Shown one piece after another: positions 8,434 through 17,299 of a stretch of 64,000 nucleotides of DNA. The notes beneath the pieces were generated by a model that saw nothing but the letters and a program-made list of their open reading frames with translations, searched no databases and had not been told where the DNA came from. The position numbers and the translations under genes were made by a program. This DNA comes from CAYTPI01 sp964439625 (GTDB lineage: Bacteria; Chloroflexota; Anaerolineae; Aggregatilineales; UBA3940). Location: assembly GCA_964439625.1 (NCBI GenBank), contig CAYTPI010000004.1:171620-235619 (forward strand), read 5' to 3'. Each line of letters starts with the position of its first letter. Positions within the stretch are counted from its first letter, which is position 1.

Positions 8434-9363
8434 ATGGATAATGAAACGAAACCCGCACCGAACGGTGCTGTAAACAGTACGAGCGGTGAAAGTGCGCAGA
8501 AGCAGCCGGCGGCTGAGAAAACCAGCACGCCAAAGCCTGCGACACCACAGAAAGAAGAAGGCAGCACGCCGTCACTTTCTAAGACCGTAACAAGTGACGG
8601 GCCTTCTACTGCCCGTCCTAAGCCAGCCCCAAAGCCAACATCGACTAATGTGTCGGCGTCGTCGACGGGTGCTGCCAGCAGTTCCGGTTCAACGGGTAGC
8701 AAGCCTGTAGCGAGCAAACCAGCCGCTAATAAGCCTGCACCAAAGGCTGCGGTACCGAGGCCTACTGCATCAAGCAGTAAGCCAGAGTCACCTGCACAGC
8801 CTGCTAGGTCTAGCAATAAGCCAAATTCTGCCGCATCTTCACAAGCTCCGGCTAAGAAGGCACCTGCTAAGGTACTAGCCCGTCAAGCTCCGGCAAAGAA
8901 GGCCCCGGCATCAAAGCCAGCCGCTAAGCCGAAGGCCGCCCCTGCCAGTAACGGCAAACAAGCTGATGAGTTTGCACTCGATGCCGTCATGACGGGTCGT
9001 GAGGTCGCTAAGAAGTATGATCGTAAGAACAAGAAGGTACGCAAAGCCCTAAAGAAGGGCCAAGTACCGGCACGTAAGTCCAGCAAATTCTGGCTGTTGC
9101 TGCGCGCAGACGCTGAACGCGTCTGGGGTAAGAAGGGTGACAAAAAAGCCACCATCGAACCGAGCGCTCGTCACGATGTACTCGAAGCTGTGACAACCTA
9201 CAAAGAAGTTGCCAGTGAATATGACCTCAAAGAGAAGAAGGTCATAAAGGCAGCGAAGAAGGGTAAACTACCAGCCCGCAAGGCCAAGAAAGCTTGGCTG
9301 ATGCGCCGGGAGGATGTCCAGGGTTACTGGTCTAAAAAGGCAGCTAAAGCAGCCAAGAAGTAA
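8434..9363 (+). CDS. Histone H1-like tail fused to two excisionase-type winged-helix domains
   Basis: A 309-aa basic protein. Residues 1-175 are a low-complexity Ala/Pro/Lys/Ser tail with repeated KPAP, KKAPA units resembling bacterial histone H1-like proteins. Residues about 180-233 and 248-300 are two copies of one domain: hxThxEVAxxYDxxxKKVxKAxKKGxhPARKxxKxWLhxRxDhxxxW. This matches the excisionase/HTH_17 winged-helix pattern (helix, turn, Gly, wing with Arg-Lys, then Trp and Arg-x-Asp). The protein is therefore likely a nucleoid-associated or multi-site DNA-binding protein. The start has a strong AAGGAGG 5 nt upstream. The upstream palindromic operator suggests autoregulation. It is followed by a smaller paralogue. 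Confidence 0.7.
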   Translation: MDNETKPAPNGAVNSTSGESAQKQPAAEKTSTPKPATPQKEEGSTPSLSKTVTSDGPSTARPKPAPKPTSTNVSASSTGAASSSGSTGSKPVASKPAANKPAPKAAVPRPTASSSKPESPAQPARSSNKPNSAASSQAPAKKAPAKVLARQAPAKKAPASKPAAKPKAAPASNGKQADEFALDAVMTGREVAKKYDRKNKKVRKALKKGQVPARKSSKFWLLLRADAERVWGKKGDKKATIEPSARHDVLEAVTTYKEVASEYDLKEKKVIKAAKKGKLPARKAKKAWLMRREDVQGYWSKKAAKAAKK

Positions 9364-9397
9364 CACTGGCTAGCTGAAAGCAGTCGCTTGAACGTAG

Positions 9398-9430
9398 AAG
9401 AGGGTGGTGCACATGGTGTACCACCCTCTT
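9398..9430 (+). terminator. Intercistronic hairpin between the two winged-helix genes
   Basis: AAGAGGGTGGT (9398-9408) pairs with ACCACCCTCTT (9420-9430), extended by G-T pairing to a three-base loop. Only a short T run follows, so it may be a weak terminator or an mRNA-stability element. Confidence 0.5.
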
Positions 9431-9446
9431 TAGACGGGAGTACCCT

Positions 9447-9935
9447 ATGAATGCTGACCAAATAAAAATTGTTGACAGTGCCATACAAGCGCCACAGCCG
9501 CTAGATAAGGCTGACTTGCCACCCGTCACGAGTACGAGTGTACTCGATGAAGTCGTAACAGTCCGCGAAGTCGCTAATTTGTTTGATCTCGATAAGAGTA
9601 CACCTAAAAAGGCGGCGAAAACAGGCCGTATTCCAGCGCGGAAGTCCGGTAAAACCTGGCTGATGCTGTGCGAAGACGCACGCTTAATCTGGGGGAAGAA
9701 AGGTAACCGCAAGGCGCAGCTAACCACTGGCCCTGAGCATGACATGCTGTCGGATGTGATGACCTCCGTCGAAGTCGCTCATTGGCTTGGCCTCGACGAA
9801 AGTACCCCCAAGAAAGCGGCAAAGAAGGGCAAGATACATGCGCGAAAAGCAGGCAAAACATGGCTGATGCACCGTCGTGATGTCGCCAAAAAATGGCATA
9901 AGCGCGCCAAGAAAGCGGCAGCCACCAACAACTGA
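9447..9935 (+). CDS. Tandem excisionase-type winged-helix DNA-binding protein (paralogue without tail)
   Basis: A 162-aa protein with two copies of the domain found in the preceding gene, at about residues 31-85 and 97-150: TVREVANLFDLDKSTPKKA, TGRIPARKSGKTWLM and the second set TSVEVAHWLGLDESTPKKA, KGKIHARKAGKTWLM. The Lys/Ala-rich C-terminus ends the protein; the long H1-like tail is absent. The two genes evidently arose by duplication, and the four domains together could recognise repeated sites. GGGAG precedes the ATG. A good terminator follows at 9948. I infer DNA binding from the fold pattern only. Confidence 0.7.
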   Translation: MNADQIKIVDSAIQAPQPLDKADLPPVTSTSVLDEVVTVREVANLFDLDKSTPKKAAKTGRIPARKSGKTWLMLCEDARLIWGKKGNRKAQLTTGPEHDMLSDVMTSVEVAHWLGLDESTPKKAAKKGKIHARKAGKTWLMHRRDVAKKWHKRAKKAAATNN

Positions 9936-9947
9936 AGCTGGTCTATC

Positions 9948-9986
9948 AATCTACAATCTGCACTCCGGGTTGTAGATTTTTCTTTG
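9948..9986 (+). terminator. Rho-independent terminator
   Basis: AATCTACAA (9948-9956) and TTGTAGATT (9970-9978) form a 9-bp stem followed by a T-rich run. It closes the winged-helix gene pair. Confidence 0.75.
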
Positions 9987-10034
9987 CTTGGTAAATTTAA
10001 TAATTAACGTCTGCTTCGTTCCTAAGATTGCCGG

Positions 10035-10061
10035 ATGACACCCAAAGACAGCCCTCAATGA
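10035..10061 (+). CDS. Possible 8-aa leader peptide before the response regulator
   Basis: A short ORF of eight codons starts 6 nt after a TAAGAT -10-like box (10023-10028) and its TGA overlaps the next gene's start as ATGA at 10058-10061. It could be translated from a leaderless mRNA and couple translation to the regulator. Its size gives no statistical support on its own; the same arrangement is seen at 25984. Confidence 0.25.
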   Translation: MTPKDSPQ

Positions 10062-10429
10062 AAGTTCTTGTCGTGGACGATAACCCAGACGTTCGCTCCA
10101 TTTTAAAGTACCTATTGCTAAAACTGGGGCACAGTGCGGTTTTTACCGAGGATGGCGACGAGGCAATCGCCTACATGCAACAGGCAGATACCCAACCTGA
10201 ATTGGTATTTCTTGATTTGTTTATGCCGCGCATGGATGGCTTTTCCGTCTTGCAATGGATGCGGGCAAATGAAGCAACGCGCACAATCAAAGTTGTGGTT
10301 ATGACAGCTTTTTATAACGAGAAAAATATTGCCTCAGTTACTACTGCTCAGTACGTCATCTCAAAATCCAACCTCATTGATGACGTCAGCCGGATCACTA
10401 AACTTACACTAGTTGTTGGGGAGCAGTAG
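10058..10429 (+). CDS. Single-domain response regulator (CheY-like)
   Basis: A 123-aa receiver domain and nothing else: acidic pair Asp7-Asp8 in VLVVDDNPDVR, phospho-acceptor Asp53 in LVFLDLFMPRMDG, Thr in VVMTAF, and Lys near residue 109 in YVISKS. It would take a phosphate from a histidine kinase and act by binding a partner, as there is no output domain. I start at the ATG of 10058, where homology begins; an upstream TTG at 10028 would add ten unrelated residues. No kinase gene is adjacent. Confidence 0.85.
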   Translation: MKVLVVDDNPDVRSILKYLLLKLGHSAVFTEDGDEAIAYMQQADTQPELVFLDLFMPRMDGFSVLQWMRANEATRTIKVVVMTAFYNEKNIASVTTAQYVISKSNLIDDVSRITKLTLVVGEQ

Positions 10430-10597
10430 CTGGTTTCTTCTTAAGCTGTACTCATGTTAGGCGTATGTCATGTGTAACTTGTGTATGCAGTCAGCTCCGT
10501 TTTCCATCGGTTGATCACCTAAGCATTTCACAGCAATTTTCAACCCACCCGCGCCTGATGTACAATCAGGCGCTTTGATTTTTCTAACCATTTCCTA

Positions 10598-13500
10598 ATG
10601 ACACAACGCCTAAAGACACTTCTGCCAGACGCACTGATTGTGCTGCTGTTGTTCATCGTTCCGCTGGTTTTGTTTTTCCAGCAGACGGTAGGCGGCAAGA
10701 CGCTGCTCCCGGTTGATAACCTCTACCAGTTCGAGCCGTATGCCTCGATGGCGGAGGCGGTTGGCGTTGGGCGCTCGCACAACCCGCTGATCTCAGACTT
10801 GATTCTGCAAAATTATGCTTGGAAGCAAACGATCAACGAGGCCTTAGAGACGGGCCAACTGCCCCTTTGGCAACGGAATATCGTCGCAGGTGCCCCTTTT
10901 CTCGCAGCGGGGCAGTCATCGGTGCTGTACCCACTGACGCTGCTGACGCTACTTATTTTCAACATTCCTGCAACATATGGTTGGTTTACTGTCATCACGC
11001 TGTGGACGGCTGGTGTCAACATGTTGATCTTCGCCCGCGTGTTGGGCTTACGACGTGAGGCAGCCTTGGTCGCTGCCTTGACGTACCAACTCAGCGGATT
11101 TTTTATCGTCAGTGTGGTCTTCCCGATGATTATCGCGACGGCTGTATGGTTGCCTTTGTGTCTCACTATGGTCGAGAAAACGCTCCGGCAAGACTCGGCC
11201 TTAGGTAACTGTCCGGCATCGCTGCCGTGGGTCAGCATTGGGGCTATTGCGCTGGGCTTTGCTGCGACGGCTGGTCACGTTGAGGCCTTGTATTTCACGC
11301 TGTTGGTTCTGGGCTACTACAGCGCCTTCCGTTTGAGCACCGAGGCCGTCAACCGGCGCAGTGAACCAAAAATCGTCCGCACGCTGATCCGTCGTTCAGG
11401 TTGGCTGCTTGGGCTGGTGTTTGTGGGGCTGGCATTAGGGGCAATACAATTGCTGCCCGCCTATGAACTTGCCAGCCGTAGCTTTCGGGAAGGGGCTGTG
11501 ACCTTCGCTCAAGTCCAAGGTTGGGCCTACCCCTACCGCCGGGTGATTGCCTTCCTCATCCCGAACTTTTTTGGTAACCCGTCGCATGCCGCTTACTTTG
11601 ATGTGTTCACGCGCCAAGTTGTCCCGGTGACGGTCAACGCGGCGGGCGACCCGATCAACAATACCAGTTGGGGCATCAAGAATTACGTCGAAGGTGGGGC
11701 CTACGTTGGCATCCTGCCGTTGATACTAGCATTAACCGCTGCTGGGCATGGGTTGGTGCGCTGGTGGCAAGCGCGCCGTGCTCAGGTGCCAGTGGTCGTC
11801 AGCGTTGGGCACGAGAGCATAACACGCCCCTACCGCTTGATATTGTCTTCGCTGGCGCTGCTGTCGGTCTCATTCGTATTTGGCACCCCTTTGTACGCCA
11901 TCATTTTCTACGGACTGCCGTTCATTAATCAATCACACTCGCCCTTTCGTTGGGTCTGGCCTCTGACGCTTTGCGTTGCGGTGTTGGCGGGCTTTGGCGC
12001 ACAGATCATCGCGGATGATCAACAGCAGCGCTGGCGGCGCAGGTTCGGCCTGGTTATCGCAGGCGGTGGCCTCCTAGCTCTGATTGGGTTAGTGGTCAGT
12101 GGTTTGCTGTACCCGTCATTGGATGGCATCGTTCAACAAGTGTTTGCGAGCCTGGCGTTGGCTCCCAACGCCTTCCCAAATGGGCAAGCCTTTTATTCTT
12201 ATCAGTTTGTCAATGTGCTGATCTTCGCTGTTGTATTGATCCTCTCTGGTGGGGTGCTGCTGTTAAGCACCCGTGAGGCGGCACTCACGACGCGTTTTGG
12301 GGTGGTACCGCTGTGGTTGGCTGCTGCCGTTGCTGTGATCGTGTTTGACCTCAGTGTGGCGACGTGGGGCTTTTACCCCGCAAACGACCCTGACCTCCTC
12401 AGTGAGCGCCCCCCGGCGATCGAATATTTACAGCAGCAATATGCCGCTGACCTTGACGCGGGCCGACCTTGGCGCTTGATCGCCTATGAGGAACCCGGCG
12501 CCGATACGCTCAACAGTAACATCAGTTGGCCGCATGGTTTGGAAGATGCCAGCGGTTACGACAGCCTGATCCCCGGACAATATGCTGACTATATGCGTTT
12601 GATTCAAGAACAGGGTGACCTAGCCTTCAACCGGATTGCACCGATCTACGATCCGCGCGCGCTTGACTCACCCGCGCTCGACTTGCTCAATGTGCGCTAC
12701 GTCGTCACCGAGATAGAAATCGAAAGCCCCAAGTTCGCTGAAGCCTACCGTGATGACGCCGTCATTATCTACGAGAATCTCGGCGCGATGCCACGCGCCT
12801 TCACGCTGCCTGCATCCAGCACGCTTTACCTCAACGCGGGGGGCGATCAACTGACGTTGGAAGACAGCGTGCGCCTGTATGATGTCCGCCAGCATGTGCT
12901 GCTCTCTCGTGTTGACCCGCTGTTTTCATCTTCACCGGAACTGCCGACGCTCAATACGGCTGGCTGCACCGACGCTGACGGTTGTGCGGGAGAGGTTGGC
13001 CCAGCAGCGATTACCGTTTACACCAGCCGTGAAACGTGGGTTGACGTGCAGGTCGATGAACCGCGCTGGCTGATCATCACCGACAGTTACTATCCCGGCT
13101 GGCGTGCGTTTGTGCGTCCATTTGGCAGCACCGACGACGATGAAATGGAAGTTGATGTTCATCTGGTGAACGGCAATTTTCAGGGTGTGCTGCTGGAACC
13201 GGGTGCCTACACCGTTCGGTTGCGCTACAGTCCCGACTCCGTCCGGTTAGGGGCGTTTATCTCGTTCATGACGCTGATGGCGACGGTCTTTGCCGTCGGT
13301 GTGTATGTTTGGCGCTACGCCTACCGCGACAGTGACGAGGAGTCGACTGCCCGCCGCGTCGCTAAAAACTCATTGACACCCATTTTGCTGAACTTGTTTA
13401 ACCGGGGCATTCAGTTTGCCTTTGCCATCGTCAGTTTGCGTATCCTCGGTCCGGATGGATCAGGGCGCTATCAGTATGCTGTCGTATTGTGGGGCTGGTT

Positions 13501-14893
13501 CGAGATTGTGTCGAACTTCGGGCTGGATACGCTCCTCCTGCGGGAAGTCGCCCGCGCCAAAGAAAATGCCAACAAGTACCTTGCCAACACCAGCGTGATG
13601 CGCTTTGTCCTTGCGATACTGGGTATCCCGCTGCTGTTTGCCTCCCTACAGGCCCGTCAAACCCTACTTGATCCACCATTGGCTCAAGAGACAGTCACCA
13701 CCATCTGGGTGCTGTACATGGGCTTGTTCCTCTCGACGATGAGCAAGGGACTGACGGGGCTGTTCTACGCTTACGAGAAGGCCGAGTACCCAGCCGCCTT
13801 GCAGACTATTGCCACAATGCTCAGCGCTTCGCTTGGCTTGGTGGCGTTGTTGTCTGGTTATGGCATTGTGGGGTTGGCAGTTGTCAGTGTATTCACCAAC
13901 TTCCTGACTTTGCTTGCCCTGTATTTCCTGACGCGCCGCATGTTTTTTGTGCCCAAACTGCGCTTCGACCGCTCTGTGCAGCAAGAAGCCGCTGGTGAGA
14001 GCTTCCCGCTGATGCTCAATCACCTATTGGCGACGGTCTTCTTTCGCATCGACATCATCATCCTCGAACTCGTCACCCGCAGTGACTCCATCGTCGGCTG
14101 GTATGGTGTCACCTATAAATGGGTTGACGCCATCAACGTGATCCCGGCTTTCTTTACGCAAGCGCTTTTCCCAGTGATGAGCCGCCAAGCCAACACTGAT
14201 CGCGCAGCCCTCAAGCGCAGTTATATCTTCTCCGTCAAACTATTGACGTTCGTTTCCTTGCCGACCGCCGTCGGCACCACGCTGCTGGCCCCTTTCTTGA
14301 TCGGCGTGTTAGGCGGCCCAGAATTCCTGCCCTTCGGCGCGATTGCGCTCCAAATATTTGTGTGGAGCATTCCGCTGGGGTGGATCAACAGCGTCACCAA
14401 TTACGTGATCATTGCGCTCAACCGGCAGCGGGTATTGACATGGGCGTTTATCTTCGGGGCCTTGTTTAATGTGACTGCCAACCTGTACTTCATCCCGATT
14501 TATTCGTTTCCGGCGGCGGCGGTAGTCACGATTCTATCGGAGTTTATTCTACTGGCCTTCTTCTACATGGTGATGTTGGAGCCACTTGGGCGCATCAATT
14601 GGCTGAAAGTGGTGGGCCGCTTGGTGATCGCTGCGGCGGTGATGGCCGGCGCTGCTTTCTACTTGAACCAAATCAATATGTGGTTGGCAGCGGTCGGCTC
14701 TAGTGTGCTCTATTTTGGGGCAATTGCGGCCCTGCGTCCATTTGACCGCTATGAAACCGACCGCATCTTGCAGCTAATGCCTGCCCGCATTCGTGGGTAT
14801 TTCTCCTCAACGGGCGTGTTGGCGGCAGGCACTTATGAGTCGCTCTCGGCTGAGGCTGAAGTTGCCGTGGCAGAGCCAGAGAACACCCCATAG
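10598..14893 (+). CDS. YfhO-type membrane protein fused to an oligosaccharide flippase
   Basis: A 1431-aa double protein. Residues 1 to about 905 match the YfhO family: many membrane helices, the early PVDNLYQFEPYAS and PLWQRNIVAGAPF segments, and a large extracytoplasmic C-terminal part with the hallmark WLIITDSYYPGWRA. YfhO proteins are GT-C-like, linked to teichoic or lipid-linked sugar modification. From about residue 915 (RRVAKNSLTPILLNLFNRG) a complete flippase of the MOP/Wzx superfamily follows (about twelve helices, residues 920-1395). There is no internal stop or frameshift. The single chain would couple glycosylation and translocation of a lipid-linked glycan. TACAAT at 10561 may be its -10. 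Confidence 0.8.
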   Translation: MTQRLKTLLPDALIVLLLFIVPLVLFFQQTVGGKTLLPVDNLYQFEPYASMAEAVGVGRSHNPLISDLILQNYAWKQTINEALETGQLPLWQRNIVAGAPFLAAGQSSVLYPLTLLTLLIFNIPATYGWFTVITLWTAGVNMLIFARVLGLRREAALVAALTYQLSGFFIVSVVFPMIIATAVWLPLCLTMVEKTLRQDSALGNCPASLPWVSIGAIALGFAATAGHVEALYFTLLVLGYYSAFRLSTEAVNRRSEPKIVRTLIRRSGWLLGLVFVGLALGAIQLLPAYELASRSFREGAVTFAQVQGWAYPYRRVIAFLIPNFFGNPSHAAYFDVFTRQVVPVTVNAAGDPINNTSWGIKNYVEGGAYVGILPLILALTAAGHGLVRWWQARRAQVPVVVSVGHESITRPYRLILSSLALLSVSFVFGTPLYAIIFYGLPFINQSHSPFRWVWPLTLCVAVLAGFGAQIIADDQQQRWRRRFGLVIAGGGLLALIGLVVSGLLYPSLDGIVQQVFASLALAPNAFPNGQAFYSYQFVNVLIFAVVLILSGGVLLLSTREAALTTRFGVVPLWLAAAVAVIVFDLSVATWGFYPANDPDLLSERPPAIEYLQQQYAADLDAGRPWRLIAYEEPGADTLNSNISWPHGLEDASGYDSLIPGQYADYMRLIQEQGDLAFNRIAPIYDPRALDSPALDLLNVRYVVTEIEIESPKFAEAYRDDAVIIYENLGAMPRAFTLPASSTLYLNAGGDQLTLEDSVRLYDVRQHVLLSRVDPLFSSSPELPTLNTAGCTDADGCAGEVGPAAITVYTSRETWVDVQVDEPRWLIITDSYYPGWRAFVRPFGSTDDDEMEVDVHLVNGNFQGVLLEPGAYTVRLRYSPDSVRLGAFISFMTLMATVFAVGVYVWRYAYRDSDEESTARRVAKNSLTPILLNLFNRGIQFAFAIVSLRILGPDGSGRYQYAVVLWGWFEIVSNFGLDTLLLREVARAKENANKYLANTSVMRFVLAILGIPLLFASLQARQTLLDPPLAQETVTTIWVLYMGLFLSTMSKGLTGLFYAYEKAEYPAALQTIATMLSASLGLVALLSGYGIVGLAVVSVFTNFLTLLALYFLTRRMFFVPKLRFDRSVQQEAAGESFPLMLNHLLATVFFRIDIIILELVTRSDSIVGWYGVTYKWVDAINVIPAFFTQALFPVMSRQANTDRAALKRSYIFSVKLLTFVSLPTAVGTTLLAPFLIGVLGGPEFLPFGAIALQIFVWSIPLGWINSVTNYVIIALNRQRVLTWAFIFGALFNVTANLYFIPIYSFPAAAVVTILSEFILLAFFYMVMLEPLGRINWLKVVGRLVIAAAVMAGAAFYLNQINMWLAAVGSSVLYFGAIAALRPFDRYETDRILQLMPARIRGYFSSTGVLAAGTYESLSAEAEVAVAEPENTP

Positions 14894-14949
14894 GCGCTGA
14901 GCAGCAGTATCCGCGTCCGCTGGCATTCTATGAGTATGAGACGACGTAG

Positions 14950-15792
14950 CTAGTGGCTAAAGAAGTCGATTAATGCCGCGTTGACTGCCTCGGCCTCATC
15001 ATGCTGCACCCAATGGGTTGCATCCTCAAACGTCACTAACTGAATATCATCCGCGTAAGGGAGGCTGGCCTCTGCTGTCTGGTAGTTCAAGGCGGCATCT
15101 TGCATACCCCACAACATCAACACAGGAACGGTTACGCGCCCGACGGGGGGCCTGCGCCCCAAAACGCGGCGGGCCATCGCCCGGTACCAGTTGATCATGC
15201 CGCGTGGTGCCCCAGCCTGTGCCCATGCCGCGCGATAGCGCTCTAGGTCGTCTTGACTGAATGTGCTTGTTTGAGCCGTCCCAAGCATCATGCGGGTGCC
15301 AAACAACCTAAGACTCAATTCGGGCAGCAGTGGCAGTTGGAACCAACCGATATACCAGCTTTTGAGCGTCTGTTTGGGGCTACTCAGGATGAACTGTCGG
15401 GCTACTTCCGGATGAGGGACGTTCAAAATGGCTAACTTTCGCACAACTTCTGGGTGGCGGCTGGCAGTATGCCATGCGACTGCTGCACCCCAGTCATGCC
15501 CGGTGAGGTTCACTGAATCGTACCCCAATGCACGCACCAACCCAATGACATCTGCTGCCAGCCGATCAATGTCGTATTGTTTGACGCCCTTTGGTTTATC
15601 GCTGAGGTTGTAGCCGCGCTGATCAGGGGCAATGACACGAAAACCAGCGGCTGCCAACGGTTGAATTTGGTTGTGCCAGCCATACCAGAATTCAGGGAAG
15701 CCGTGCAGCAAGACCAGCGGCGGACCGTCTTCCGGCCCGGCGAGTGCTGTATGCAGCACAACATCCTCTGTGTTAATGACCGTGTGCTGCAT
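14950..15792 (-). CDS. Alpha/beta hydrolase, epoxide hydrolase-like
   Basis: A 280-aa soluble hydrolase. Visible motifs are the oxyanion region LLHGFPEFWYGW (His30), DQRGYNLSDKP, the nucleophile elbow GHDWGAA with Asp100 in place of serine, and the C-terminal catalytic histidine in DATHWVQHDE. An Asp nucleophile with HGFPEFW is characteristic of epoxide hydrolases and haloalkane dehalogenases; a Trp after HGxP favours the epoxide hydrolase branch. The ATG at 15792 is chosen because it overlaps the preceding gene's stop as TGATG, implying translational coupling. The role in a PadR-controlled operon could be detoxification, which is an inference. Confidence 0.85.
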   Translation of the reverse strand: MQHTVINTEDVVLHTALAGPEDGPPLVLLHGFPEFWYGWHNQIQPLAAAGFRVIAPDQRGYNLSDKPKGVKQYDIDRLAADVIGLVRALGYDSVNLTGHDWGAAVAWHTASRHPEVVRKLAILNVPHPEVARQFILSSPKQTLKSWYIGWFQLPLLPELSLRLFGTRMMLGTAQTSTFSQDDLERYRAAWAQAGAPRGMINWYRAMARRVLGRRPPVGRVTVPVLMLWGMQDAALNYQTAEASLPYADDIQLVTFEDATHWVQHDEAEAVNAALIDFFSH

Positions 15793-16742
15793 CAGGTGAG
15801 CCTTAACGAACTGCTTGAACGTTCTCGCCACAGCGCTTGGGTAAAGATGACGATTAACAGCCCGCAGATCGTCAAGTGAAGGCCTTCGGTCACCACGCTG
15901 AGGTACCAAATCAAATTAGGTTGAATGTCAAAAGTGTAATTCAATGTGTTCCATATGATCACCCCGCCGAGTACCAGCATCAAAATACCCAGCGCACGGA
16001 TGAGGCGGATACGGAGTGACTTTCGGAATGCTAAACTACCGCCAAGGATCAGCAGGGCAATCCCCACCAGCAGGCTGCCCAGATCGGTGATGAAGAAAAG
16101 AATTTGTTCAAGTAGGTTGGGGATGCTGACGAACCCAGCCCACGGTACTACGCTGATGTCCGTGCCCAGCAGCATCCAACTGGTGAAGCCGATTAGCATT
16201 GAGCAGATAATGCCGACCCCGAACACGACTAAGGACTCGTCAACAAAGTGTGTCTCTTCAGTGAAGACGATCTGGTTATGCAGCAAGCGGTGGAAGCAGT
16301 AAAAAACCGCTAATGTTGAGAGCAGAATTCCGACAAGATAGTAGATCGCTTCCATAACGGGGTGGTAACCGGCAAAAACCAGCAGCGCTAAGAAACCAAC
16401 ATAGCATACGGGGTACAGTAGAGATGCGAACAGGCCGCCGACGTAATAACGCGCTGCAAAATGCACTGAACGAAACCCTTGTGCCACATGTTCATCTGCG
16501 CCGAGGTCTTTGAGGGCGGCGCGGTGGGCTTCTTCGGTAGTCGAGCCAAGGTAGGTATAGTCAGCGAGGGCGTCTTGATAATGTGCGCGCAGTTCTTCGG
16601 TGACTTCAGCGCGTAGGTCTTTTGGTAGGCCGTCTGTCGCACGCTTGAGCCACTGCTTGATTTCTGCTTCTCGTGCGGACTGCGTTGAGGCTACTCCTCT
16701 GTGCCCAGCACGACGTTTACCGCTCGGGTGTAGGTCTGCCAT
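15792..16742 (-). CDS. HAAS-type signalling-domain membrane protein, PadR-associated
   Basis: A 316-aa protein. Residues 20-85 form a helical cytoplasmic domain (IKQWLKRATDGLPKDLRAEV, EELRAHYQDAL) typical of the HAAS or permease-prefix domains encoded beside PadR regulators; residues about 100-305 contain seven or so membrane helices with no recognisable enzyme motif. The start lies inside the end of padR (52-bp overlap) and has AGGAG 8 nt upstream at 16751-16755. Its TGA overlaps the hydrolase ATG by one base. It probably senses membrane state or serves as a partner to the PadR regulator; function unknown. Confidence 0.75.
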   Translation of the reverse strand: MADLHPSGKRRAGHRGVASTQSAREAEIKQWLKRATDGLPKDLRAEVTEELRAHYQDALADYTYLGSTTEEAHRAALKDLGADEHVAQGFRSVHFAARYYVGGLFASLLYPVCYVGFLALLVFAGYHPVMEAIYYLVGILLSTLAVFYCFHRLLHNQIVFTEETHFVDESLVVFGVGIICSMLIGFTSWMLLGTDISVVPWAGFVSIPNLLEQILFFITDLGSLLVGIALLILGGSLAFRKSLRIRLIRALGILMLVLGGVIIWNTLNYTFDIQPNLIWYLSVVTEGLHLTICGLLIVIFTQALWRERSSSSLRLT

Positions 16743-17023
16743 GCTTGCATCTCCTGCTCAAGCTCCGAGCGGCCCACTGGGGTCAGCTCATAATACCGAC
16801 GGGTGCGACCTTCGTGCTTAGATTTATACGATGTGACGAAGCCTTGTTTCTCAAGGTTATGCAGCGTAGGGTATAGCGTCCCTTCCTTAAAGTCAAGTAC
16901 GCCTGCTGAACGGGCTTTAATCTCTTTAGCGATGTGGTATCCGTGGCTCGGCCCAAGGTCAAGCATATGTAGGATGAGCAGAGGCAGGCTGCCTTTAATG
17001 TTCAACGTAGGTCTCCGATGCAT
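16691..17023 (-). CDS. PadR-family transcriptional regulator
   Basis: A 110-aa winged-helix repressor: LPLLILHMLDLGPSHGYHIAKEI and GTLYPTLHNLEKQGFV are the PadR core, and the wing reads RRYYELTPVG. PadR proteins are dimeric repressors that usually respond to small hydrophobic or phenolic compounds or to membrane-active drugs. The start at 17023 (MHRRPTL) is preferred to 17041 because the latter lies inside the -10 box. It is the first gene of a three-gene coupled operon with the HAAS protein and the epoxide-hydrolase-like enzyme. Confidence 0.88.
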   Translation of the reverse strand: MHRRPTLNIKGSLPLLILHMLDLGPSHGYHIAKEIKARSAGVLDFKEGTLYPTLHNLEKQGFVTSYKSKHEGRTRRYYELTPVGRSELEQEMQAWQTYTRAVNVVLGTEE

Positions 17024-17040
17024 CGTTAGTCTATGTGTCA

Positions 17041-17069
17041 ACTATAGAGGGTGACTGCTGTTGTATCAA
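17041..17069 (-). promoter_or_regulatory. padR operon promoter
   Basis: On the minus strand TTGATA (17069-17064), a 17-bp spacer and TATAGT (17046-17041) form a near-consensus promoter. Predicted start about 17034, leaving roughly a 10-nt leader to the ATG at 17023. Confidence 0.65.
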
Positions 17070-17299
17070 ATAGATGCTTAGGTGGTAGTCAAAAAGATGA
17101 CGCAGCTATTTAGTGCATTTTCGGCGACCGTTGCCTGCAAAAAAACGGAGATACGTTACCCAGTCACCGATGGTGCCCTTTCGTTGCTAAACGTGAACTA
17201 TAGCAGAGGAGGATCACCAGCCCTGAACCCAACTGCACCGGGATTATTGCATCTATCTCGCTTACGCCAAGCTGCTTGCTCACTGTCAACTCAACACCT

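Noticed and set aside
17042..17299. Gap between padR and carB, including an 80-aa plus ORF at 17082-17324
   Set aside because: ORF overlaps the carB end, has no motif and no ribosome site; apart from the padR promoter nothing is recognised.
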